Assembly: GCA_963920705.1 (NCBI GenBank)
Contig: OY987226.1
Location: 23,445,636-23,509,635 of the forward strand
Direction: 5' to 3'
Length of the DNA stretch: 64,000 bases
DNA from: Odiellus spinosus
Lineage: Eukaryota > Arthropoda > Arachnida > Opiliones > Phalangiidae
In this document: one piece after another, positions 50,301 to 62,500 of the stretch
Position numbering within the stretch: the first letter of the stretch is position 1
How the letters are laid out: each line of letters starts with the position of its first letter
The notes under the pieces: generated by a model
What the model saw: only the letters and a program-made list of their open reading frames with translations
The model's database searches: none
Told to the model about the DNA's origin: nothing
Program-made: the position numbers and the translations under genes

Positions 50301-53300
50301 TTCTCGTACAAGGTTGAAGTACTATCACACCCGGATAGAGCATGGACGAATGGCAAAAAAGCCTCCGTCTCTCCTAGCTTAGTTTTAAGTTCATAGATAT
50401 CAGTAACTTTATTTGACTTGGCCAACTTCCCAGATTGCATCAGTCGCAAACAGAATTATTTGGTGATTTGAACGAGAGTGCGGTTGATACTATAATGATA
50501 TCTGCGTTGGATAGCGCTTGAACGACTTTGCACAAAACAAACAGTGTTTCATGAAATCGAATTTTGGAATCAATTTTCAAGTTGTAGATTTGTCTGCATC
50601 ACGCCTTTCCAACTGATCTCCTCTTTGATTACTATACTGAATACAACGTTTTGAAATGTACTTCAAACGGCAAGACTTGTGAACTACGAGGAAGCTAGAT
50701 TCTCCACTAAGTTACAATATAGCTTCCACTTTCCATCATTTCGGGGTGAGCTAGCAGGTTTGATAGCTTCGATTTCCTTTAGCTTTAACTCTTACAGTTG
50801 TAATATTTGGTTCATTTAACGAATCTCTGCAAATAACACACACATGTATTCGGAGTTGTGTAAAACACTGTCAACAAAGGAGTAAGACTTTCCTAAGTCA
50901 AACCTTTTTTCACTGTTCATATTCAGGCACAGTAAAATCCCTCCAATAGTACAAAGCTCGGCCATGGGGCTAGACACCCAGTTCTTTTATAGAAGTACGG
51001 CTACTATAAACTCTATATTTTTATGGCTTTTCCTTGAAAAGACTGCTGGCTGAACTTTCATCATTACAAAAATGTTTTTGCCAAATTCAGGGAAATTAAC
51101 TAAAATCGTAATTCGATTTTGCGGTTTTTTGAGTGTAATATTTGATCGAATTTGGATATTAGGATGCGGTTTGTTTGTTTTACTTGATACCAAGAATATA
51201 TTTAACACAAGAATATAGCTCCAGTTTAACACTAGACAGAATCGGCAGGAGTCTTCTATATTTGACGTAATATGGGATTTCACCCTATCACGAGCTTTCG
51301 AGGTCTACCCCTCACCAAAAAAAGATAGTCTTAAGAGGTCTTGGGGAAGTCTTTCAGGTGTCTTACGTAGTCTTATGAGGTCTTACGTCAAGAATCCTTG
51401 GTGAGGTCTTAAAGACTTCCCCAAGACCTTTATAGTGTCCTTGAGGACCTCTTCACATCAGACTATCTTTTTTCGTTAAGGGGCAACACTAAACTGGCTC
51501 TGCCGCCAGCGCCTCCATCCCCGCAGCCTAATATCACCTCGCACTTATTGTATAAAACTGTTAACCGCTTCCAGTTCTCGTGACAGGAAGCGAGGCGTAA
51601 GACCCCCATAGGCTCAGCCCAATGGTGACTAACGCGTATACAAAGCTATAGCTCTTATATATTATTGTGTTAAATCTATTCTTGATAATATGTAACAACA
51701 TGTAGAATCAAATTTCTTTTCACTTTCATATGACTAAATCTAATGGTTTTTCCGAAAATTGCAATTAACTAAAAATTCCTAAACGGCGGCCATTTTTGGG
51801 GAAGGTCCACCCCTCCTACAATAAGCCATTTTCTTCCCAATTCTTTAGCACCATCGATAGATGCCATTTCCGTTGAAAATTGCTTGTCTCTAATTTTGTT
51901 CAAACCCCTTTTTTATTTTAAATGCACTGTACTAAGAATGCTGTTTTATAATTAAGTATAAAATAATATAGTTTAAGCTAGATGAAAAATAACCTTAAAG
52001 TACACATGCAACCTGGCTCAATTTGGGCCTCGCCAAATTGATCTTGCGTAAAAACAGCTAGGTGAATTTTCTTTTCAAGAATGGAAAGAAAAAATCCTGA
52101 AGGTGCTTGCAAGTGTATGATGTCAGTTTTAAGATTGAATTTACTCTCGCATAGAAAATAACGCTAAAAAAGTGTGGTAAAAGTTTAAAGGAAAACATTT
52201 CGCGTTATTTATTTAAATATTAACTAGATCTTAAATTACAATATTATCTAACATTTAGAGCAGCTGGCGGCTTTGGAGGAGCCCTGGTGAAAGTTTCTTC
52301 CCTGATGCACGCCAAATATGCCTTATCAAAGGCAGGAGCCAATGGGACCCACACATATCAGTTTTTTTGTTAAGGAGGCGGACCATGCTAGGAAGCATAC
52401 AACACCCATGCTCAAATCATGCATCATCACTTGTCTACTAATTGCCGCACGCAAAACCACGCCTGGAATGGGAGACAAAGTTATGTACATCCAGTGCTAC
52501 CGCACACATGCATCAAGACTAATGTAGTAGAAGACAGGGAAGCGCGCAGGCGTCAATCTATCCGCGACCCCAAGGATAGACTCAACCGCGTAGGATGACA
52601 CTGAGGCTGGTACCAATAACGTGACAGTGCAGTCCAGGGCTGCCACCCTTATAAGGAAACCAGTACCCGGGTCTGTTGGCCCAAACCCGGCTAGGGCACA
52701 GTCCTTTAGAGCAGCGACTCTGGGAACCGCCACGCATAGGACTTCCAGAGCAAGCCGGGCTGGGGCGAGATAGTGTGTTACCATTTAGCGAAAGACAGCC
52801 GGATCTGCCAACTAGGGCCCCTCACCACGAGAAGGCACGTAACACCATCCCCTATCACTGCGCACGATCAGATAAGGGGAACCCACATACACTTATAAAT
52901 CACTCCTTTCTGTCTTTGGTAAGGTAAATTAATTGTGTAGCCAAAAAGCTGGCATTTAGGAGATACTCTAGAGACGCCGGTTGCTTTAAGGTGTTAAAAA
53001 CAATAATGGCTGAAAGAGGCACAAATTATGAGAATTCTGATCAAAATGATTTTAGTTCATTGGAAGTTTAATCATCAAATGATGATCATGGTATTTAACG
53101 TGTCTCTTGAATTAGTCGTATTAATTGGCAAGTAGATTAGTATTCTTAAACATAGCATTCTTGATAAAATTAGACTCTTGAACTTTGACACCAACATTAA
53201 TATGAACGATAGGTGGCACTAGTAAAGAGGTCAAAGGGATAGGTGTCGGCTGCTACCAATTTTCAATCTCCCACTCACTCTCTAGCTCTCAGCTGTTTAA

Positions 53301-56300
53301 GTTAACAAGTTAATAAACCTTTGTTTAGTTAGTTAAATGAGTTAATTCTTTAAAGATGAATAGGCATTATAATAATATAAATCCATAAACAGACGTTTAT
53401 GTGGGAACTGTACACCAATGACTACAGAATAAGTCATAAACTGAAAATTCTTAACTAAAGGGGTCTTTCGTAAAGTATCGGTTATCCCAAGTTGGTAATT
53501 CTTTACGAAAGGCCCTTTAACTAAGAATTTTCAGTTTATGATTTATACTGTTGTTATAGCTTTCACGTAGGCATTGGCCTACAGTTTCCACATAAACATC
53601 TATTTATGAATTTATAATATTATAATGCTTATTTATCTAAAGAATACTAGGCTTAGAAACCTAACTTTATATCCAAAAATAACACTAATCTACTTAAAAA
53701 TTTATACGACAAGTTCTAGAGACACACTACATATCATGATCATCGGATGATTCAACTTCTGATGAACTATATAATAATTTTGATCAGAATTCTCATCATT
53801 TGCGCCTCTTTCGAGTCAAACTGAAAAATCTTAACTAAAGGGGTCTTTCGTAAAGAATCACTAACTTGTACCATCAAAAATTGGTATAACTGACACTTTA
53901 CGAAAGACCCCTTTAGTTAAGCATTTTTAGTTTATTTATGACTTGTTATAGCTTCCCTGTAGGCATTGGTCTACAGTTCCCACATAAAGACCTATTTATG
54001 AATTTATATTACTATATGCTATGAATGTAATATAAATAATTATAATGCCTATTATCTATTGAGTTAGTGAAAGAATCAGTGGCGGATTTACCAGCAGGTT
54101 GAGTAGACTGGAGCCTAGATGGCAATTTTGGGACAAAATGTGTTTTATGTGTTACATAAATTAAAAAGATTCATATTTATATACCTAAATGTTATTAGGT
54201 CCACATTAACAACTTACTTTGGCAATCCGAAATCATAACACGTCCTTCTGGGTCTTTGTTCATAAAGACATTTTTGATATAATTATTTTAGGAGGTGGTA
54301 GATAAAAGTAATTAGTAAGACGGGTTACAGGTAGTCTGCTTTGCTTTAAAAAAAGTCATTTGCAAAGTTTTAATCTCTGTATCTCTCTAAATTAATAATC
54401 TAACTTTAAGAATCATTTGTTAAAAGCAAAATGAGTGGCAAACCTAAAAAGGTAATTCCCTTCTGGAAAAAAGTTAGTCTTATCTGAAGAGGTCTTCAAG
54501 AACACTATAAAAGTCTTGGGGAAGTCTTTAAGACTTCCCCAAGACCCCGAAAGACTTCCCCAAGACCTCTTAAGACTAACTTTTTTTTGATAAGGGTTAG
54601 ATTTTCAATATATGAATGAAATGTAATAAGTTTAAATGTCAAAATTGTAATTCTTACGAGCCAACCAATGCTTAACCCAAAACTCTCTTCTTCTAGTTTT
54701 TGTTTCCCTCCCTATCATCAGCTAGTAAAACTGATAGAATCAAGGCACTGGCGGCTTTTCTTTTTAGTGCCATTATTTCGAACAGTATATTTGCCTACAT
54801 TTTGCGTGAAAATTCAAAATCAACACTATTAAAACAAAACTAGAAGCCTTGTTTTGCTTAGGAAACTACGAAATGTAAATCAGTTCCTCTTTTCGGTCAC
54901 GTGGTCATTGCAGTATTTTTATTTGCTCTTGAAAAGATGAATATAAATACTTGACAGCAAAAGTTTAGTTGTGTGAAAAGGTGAGATTTCTGAATTTTTT
55001 TACTCACGTAGTTGAACGAGTTGAATAAACTTTTTGACTCATCTAGTTTAGTCAAAGGTTTTATCGTCTGAACAGCCCTTAAGTAGAAGTCTAGTATCAT
55101 AATTAAACATACCTAAGGATTTCGGTAGTCATGATAATACAGGATGCCTTTTCATTAATTTGAATATCACCAGTTAAGAGGCCAACATCGGAAAAAGTCA
55201 TTTTAAAATCACGAAATTTTTGATTGGACAATGCCTTCACAGGTGATGTGTATATGACCCTAAGGTAAAAAACATTCAATTGTCCTTTTCATTTTTAATT
55301 CTGATTGAATTGTTCATCATAAATGAATAGCCTAAACAGATTTATCTTAATCTGACATACCGAGTTCCGTGTTTTAAAGCTAGAGCAATAGCGTACTCCG
55401 CTACAACAGTTTTTCCAGCCGAAGTATGGGCAGCCACAAAAACACTGTCATGAGACTCTAGTTTTAGTATTGCTTGTTTTTGAAAAGTATCCAGTTCAAA
55501 CGGCCACTTAAATAAATAAATAAATTTATTAAATTTTAAGACATGACATGTATCCCTTCGCCTCTAAGATACTGTAAAATCTTTATCATAATCTTATTTT
55601 TAATTTACTATAACCCTAGTATTGGTCAATTTTTTTATTTTATACTAGCTCAGTAAGATAAATTAGTACAAGGGTGTTTGATAGCTAATGATAATAATTT
55701 TTTAGCGATATAAAATTTGTAGGCGACCAAAGAGGCAAATCTGGGTTATAGGAGGACAGCTATAAGATTAGAATTTTGATTTCGGACTTCCAGCACTTAG
55801 ACATAGATTGCACTTTTAGTGAAATTCATACATGGTCGCGTTATTCATAAAACATTACTCGTTACTGAATTAATTAACCAATGACACCACAGTAATGTTT
55901 TATGTTTTACCATTATGAGAATATAAAATTTACAGCTTCCTTGGAGGCGTTTTTACAGACTTATGCTCTGAATCAATGCAAAATGTGTCTCAGTTTTCTG
56001 ACACACGAGACAGGGGAGTAAAACCATCTAATAATATGTAAATATAGCGTATGGAGTGGTTTGGGTGTTAATTCGAATAAAGTTGATATTCATGATGGTC
56101 TTTGCAAGGTAAAGAAGGAAAAAATATTCCATTTGGAAATAACCCTGATGTAAAAAACAATAATTTACTACATTTGGGCTCTGAGAAAAGCTTAATTAAC
56201 CAATGACACCACCGTGATGTTTTATGTTTTACCATTATGAGAATATAAAATTTACAGCTTCCTTGGAGGAGTTTTTACAGACTTATGCTCTGAATCAATG

Positions 56301-59300
56301 CAAAATGTGTCTCAGTTTTCTGACACACGAGACAGGGGAGTAAAACAATCTAATAATATGTAAATATAGCGTATGGAGTGGTTTGGGTGTTAATTCGAAT
56401 AAAGTTGATATTCATGATGGTCTTTGCAAGGTAAAGAAGGAAAAAATATTCCATTTGGAAATAACCCTGATGTAAAAAACAATAATTTACTACATTTGGG
56501 CTCTGAGAAAAGCTTAATTAACCAATGACACCACCGTGATGTTTTATGTTTTACCATTATGAGAATATAAAATTTACAGCTTCCTTGGAGTAGTTTTTAC
56601 AGACTTCTGCTCTGAATCAATGCAAAATGTGTCTCAATTTTCTGACACACGAGACACGGGAGTAAAACCATCTAATAATATGTAAATACAGCGTAGGGAG
56701 TGGTTTGGGTGTTAATTCGAATAAAGTTGATATTCACGATGGTCTTTGCAAGGTAAAGAAGGAAAAAATATTCCATTTGGAAATAACCCTGATGTAAAAA
56801 ACAATAATTTACTACATTTGGGCTCTGAGAAAAGCTGATAATCATGGTCAGCCTTGAAAAATCTCTGATAGCACCCTCCTCCATATAAGAAAAAGTAAAC
56901 CAGGTCCCAGAGAATGCCCAAATTGCCTCACTCCCAAGGCACTTGAACATACATTTGAGCAAAAAGAAGGGGAAATATATTGAAAGTTCCATAGACATAG
57001 AATTCCTTCATCCAATGTATATTAAAATCAAACCTCGCGACAAAAAATAAGAATACGGTTGAGGTCGCCTTCTATGCAGTATGAACTAAAAGAAAATTCT
57101 CGTACCATTCAGGGCCAAACTGGTAAAGTTAATAATCATTTCAAATTGAACTTCTGGCCAAATCTAGCAGTACTGATTTTGTTCTATTCATACAGTTGAA
57201 ATGAAAAATAGCTGGGGGTCAAAAGTCCTAAACTAACTCAGGGTCTCAGTGGCGGGAGCAGAAAGTTCAGAGTCTAAATGGCGGAGTCAAAACATACTTT
57301 TTAAATTTTGCAGGACATACAAATCAAATATGTATGTATGCAGTATGAACTAAAAGAAAATTCTCGAACCATTCAGGGCGAAACTGGTAAAGCTAATAAT
57401 CATTTCAAATTGAACTTCTGGCCAAATCTAGCAGTACTGATTTTGTTCTATTCACACAGTTGAAATGAAAAATAGCTGGGGGTCAAAAGTTCTAAACTAA
57501 CTCAGGGTCTCAGTGGCGGGAGCAGAAAGTTCAGAGTCTAAATGGCGGAGTCAAAACATACTTTTTAAATTTTGCAGGACATACAAATCATAAAAAACGA
57601 CACTTTAGAGCACTGGGAGCAAGCTGCGAAATAAGGCGATTTCACTGGACATTTGATTTCAATATTATAAATCTTAACTAAAGAGCTACCCTTACCAAAA
57701 AAGGTGGTCTTAAGAGCCTACAGCCTGATGAATAAATTTCTCATATCAATACCACTTCGTTCCCATATTAATACAGGTATCCTACCTCTCTAGCCATTTT
57801 GGGTAAGAGAGTGCTAAAATTTTCCACTGGCTGGGTTACATTCACATAAACTGCCCAGTTGTGAATTTTCGAGAAAGTATCGTCATTGGAATTTTTGGTT
57901 TCACTGATCGCTAATACAGGAATCTCTGGTTTCTAAAAAAACCAAAAAAACATTGAAGCGTTAGCTACTTGTGTATAAGGATTCAAATGAAAAAATTCCA
58001 ATTTCATGGTAAAAAGGTTTATTACACTCACATTTTTCATGATTTCATTGATATCCAAGTTTGACTTGTCGACCAATATTTTTTCCTATTAAAAAAAATT
58101 TAAAACTTTCAATCAAGAAAGCCTTTAATTTCTATCTCAAAGAGCATTTGTGTTTTCATACCATCCAAGATTCTCCTTAAGTGGAGTGGGAGGGGGATGG
58201 AAAAGTAGTATGCTCTATTTTCTTACGATTTCCAAGGCATACAGTTATCCACCCTTGAAAAGGTTAACTTTTTACGCCTCCGCAGAGTTGTAAGCCTACT
58301 CTTCTACTAGGCACGGAACAGCACAATAACATCAAGACAAATAGCTATAATACAAGACTTTAACTTGAACTATTTAAACAACTAGGGGACTCCGAGCCAC
58401 AAAGTGGTAATGGGTAAGTATATTGGAGGAGGGTGGGAAGGCTCCCGTGACACAGTTGAGAAAGATGAAAACAGGTGATACTCCACCAAAGAAAATTGAT
58501 AAAGAATATAAAAGTGATAGAGATGTGTGCGTTTACTTTTACCAACTGAAAACTAAATTCATCGCCATGCGCTGTCAACAGAATGTAGGTCTTTAGGAGA
58601 AGGGAAAGAGTAAGAGTCTACTAGACTTTGTTAGTCGTGTCATGTGACAATAAGGCGCGAGTATAGGTTTGTTGGTGAAACCCCATGGAGAAAAATGCTT
58701 AGCTTGTCCTAGAGCTCCGCAAACTCCTTAAGATAATAAACATTTAAAAACTGAGGGCTGGAACTATTTGGTATTATGCTAATGTATAATTCTGCGTGGG
58801 GTTGGCCTACAACTCTAGCGGAGGCATAAAGTTACCATTTCCAAGGTGGATAACACTATAGCACACTATCTTGAGGTTAATTTTTCATCATTTTCATGGA
58901 GGAATGCCATAAATGCAAATTTCATTGACTTGTAAGAGCTTATAGTATAGTTTCTCTAATGGGTGGAATGAAACCAATTAGGGTCAAAAATCTAGCAAAT
59001 CTACTCTTTCTTTCAGAGATGAAAAAAAAAATATTGTTCCTATAAAATCCATGATTGATACAGGGTTTTAGAATTTTTAATCTTTGTAGGAAAAACCTCT
59101 TTCCGTAATACAAATTTAACAGATTTCTTAAGACAGTTAAAAAATTTTAATTGACAGGTTGTTTAGGTCAACTGCTTAAAACATTGGTCGATCAAATTAA
59201 ATGAAATTAACCACTTAAAGCAGATAAGCAGCCTGACTCAATTCGGGCATAATAAAATGGATCTCGTGCCAAGCTTGTGAATTTAATCTTCAGAAAAAAA

Positions 59301-59540
59301 AAAAAAAACGTGAGGGTGTTTGTACGTACTCGTAGACGTCAACTATCATTTCAAAATGCTCCCATAGAATAATGAAAGAAACCAGCTTTCTAAATGAGGA
59401 AAATTCTTATAATTTCCTCAAAAACTGTGCAAATTGGAAAATTCCAACAGAATTCGACGAAACTAGAACAAATGAAAAAACCTAAAATCAACAAAGGTGG
59501 ACCAATATTTAAAATGCCTTTGGCCCACTTTTATTAAATT

Positions 59541-59574
<34 letters not shown>

Positions 59575-62500
59575 CATTTTGTCTATTTCATCATTTGAAT
59601 TCAGAAGGAATGTTCCATTTTTAACCAATTTAGAATTTTTTTTCTCATAGGGTAAGCCAATCTCTTTCATTATTTTATGGGAGGCTATATTGAAATGAAA
59701 AGTAAAACCCACATCACGTTTATGTTAAAACAGCCTCACCAAAATTTTCATTTTCTGAAGATTTGCGAGCTTGTTGCTTTAAAAAATTCGAAGATCATGA
59801 TTCTAAAATATTTATTTTTACTGTTCCGTAAATGTTTCAGAAAATGCTACTCAAATCTTATTTGGAATCAAGTACTTCTGCAATTTTTTAAATACTTTGC
59901 ATTGGAAACATTGACCGTAATATCTACTTCTCCTATTTTCTCAAGCTCCCCTTACCGAAAAAAGTTAGTCTGATCTGAAGAGGTCATCAATAACACTACA
60001 AAAGTCTTGGGGAAGTTTTGAGACTTTCCAAAGACTTCTTGACACAATGAAAGAACTCTTAAGACTACATATGAAACTGAAGGACTTCCCCAAGACCTCT
60101 TAAGACTAAATTTTTTGGTAAGAGTCTCTTAATTATCCCACTAATTTCAAATCTTGCGAAATAATTTTAAATTCATAAAATCCAAGAGTCAAACAATTTA
60201 AGACCGATTTTAAATTCATATATTTCTTTTGAAACATAGACTTTATTCACCTCTTTACTGATATCGGTGGTATCAGGGACTTTACAGTCATTCTTTGGAT
60301 TGCTAACCATTTGGTCCGAATCCAAAGAAATACCATGCTCGGTTAGCACTTCGGAAAGATCAAATATAACATCAAGAAGCCCAGTTTTACTGGGTTCAGA
60401 ACTGGTTTGGGTATACAAAGGTGCTGTCAAGAATTCTGTAAAAGATTTATTGCTTGAGAAAACAATCACTTAAGTTTTCCACCTGCTAAAGACGCTTGCC
60501 TTCAAACAGACCACAGCTTTGATACATTTCATTGTCATTTGTTGTTTTAGAGATGACATCAGGCTTAATAACCTCGACAAAGTCCACAATCAATCCGCTA
60601 GACGAATCTCTTTCAACCTGGAGAGTCGTTGGCTGAGGTAAAATTTCAAAATGGTACAGTGACTTTGGATTTGCAGTTCTAGGTAGAGTTCTGAAATAAA
60701 TTGATCAAATTTGTAAAAAAAAGGAGGAGCTCTTCCTTGGACTACGAGTTTGAATAAAGCAAAGGCAGTACGTCAAATATTTTTCCTATATTTTTATATG
60801 AATACCAGTATATGTATAAATTAATAAGTTTGTATATGTTCACTTTATCATAGAGGGCGCTGCCATATTGGTAATCTGGTGTTTCTTTGACAGTATTTCT
60901 AAGATATGCATGACGTTTCCAACCACCGGGTCATTCCATGACAAAACGTACAAGCGTGTCCACCCTCCCATCTCAGAATTGGACCAAATTTTGTACCTGG
61001 GGTTCTTTTACGCGTAGAAACCGAATTCCGGAATATTTTTACAATCGGTCAAGCCGTTTTCGAGATACAGAGGGTCGGTGTTTCAGAAACTGGCCTTAAC
61101 ACCCATTTTTAAATTAGCTGTATCTCGATAAATAATTGCTTGATCATCGCGTTTCAAGAACCGAATTAAAGGTCCTGAAGTGAAGAAGAATGCTATTGAA
61201 AATTCGAAACTACTACTAGTTGGTAAAAGGGTCAAAAGTAATATTTAAATGATTGACCTTTGACCTTTTAATGAAGCCACACTTTAATTCGAGCTCTAAC
61301 ATTTTTTTTCGAATTCCCTGCATGTGAATTAGTCGAAAAGTATGAAATCCCAAAGTATTTTTTTAGATCTTGAGATATTCTTATTTTAGTCAGACCCCAC
61401 AAACATTATATTTATTTAAAAATATTTACATTTTAATTTTCGAAAAAGCAATTTCAATTTTCAATTCTATCGTTTGGCAAAATGCAATATTTCGATGTTT
61501 CCCTTACCAAAAAAAGTTGGTCTTAAGAGGTCTTGGGGAAGTTTTTCGGGTGTCTTATGTAGTCTTAAGAGGTCTTGGGGAAGTCTTCATTATGTCAAGA
61601 AGTGGAAGTCTTAAAGACTTCCCCAAGACTTTTGTAGTGTTCTTGAGGACCTCTTCAGATCGGACTATCTTTTTTCGGTAAGGGTTGTGACTTGATCGTA
61701 ATTGGTGGATCGATTTTACCAAGTATATTTTCAGATAAGACCCACCATTGATCTTTAGTTTTTGGCCAAAACTGTTTTTCGCATGTTTCAGGTGGATGCA
61801 TTAAAGATATAAAATAATATTCGAATTCCACTGAATATTCTTCAAATTTTCCTACTTCTTTTCATAAACACTATATCGAACATTAGAGTAGTAGACTTCA
61901 AAGGAGGGTTTCATCGGCTTCTGCTATAAATGGAACCCAAAGATTTCATAAATCTATCCCTGAAAGTACAACTCAAATAAAAGCAACCACCCTTTCAGTT
62001 TTAGATGATATGCAAATATTTAATATTTCTCGCCATCTTAAAGAAAGTTACGCTGAGGATAAGAGAAGGGATCTAACTTGCGGTAATTTTGTGGAATGTG
62101 TTTATGAAAAGAAGTAGGAAAATTTGAAGAATATTCAGTGAAATTCGAAGATTATTTTATATCTTTCATGCATCCACCTGAAACATGCGAAAAACGGTTT
62201 TGGCCAAAAACTAAAGATCAATGGTGGGTCTTATCTGAAAATATACTTGGTAAAAATCGATCCACCAATTACGATCAAGTCACAAACATCGAAATATTGC
62301 ATATTGCCAAACGATAGAATTGAAAATTGAAACTGCTTTTTCGAAAATTAAAATGTAAATATTTTTAAATAAATATAATGTTTGTGGGGTCTGACTAAAA
62401 TCAGAATATCTCAAGATCTAAAAATAATACTTTGGCATTTCATACTTTTCGACTAATTCACATGCAGGGAATTCGAAAAAAAATGTTAGAGCTCGAATAA

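Larger units (their letters stand above)
49771..51901. mobile_element. Large inverted-repeat element in SKIV2L intron 7
   Basis: The left arm, 49771 to about 50150, and the right arm, about 51695-51901, are complementary. Examples are GACAAAATTAGAGACAA, CGGAAATG, CCCCAAAAATGGC and AATTTTCGGAAAAACC. The interior carries nuclease-like remnants (50195-50560) and a nested MITE copy (51191-51684). The left arm is longer because of an extra segment at about 49870-50010. Confidence 0.7.

Noticed and set aside
52257-52930. tRNA or rRNA fragment in the GC-rich island
   Set aside because: I found no cloverleaf, A/B boxes or rRNA core motif.
59509-59712. Frame with a poly-Lys stretch
   Set aside because: Created by a homopolymer T tract in an intron.
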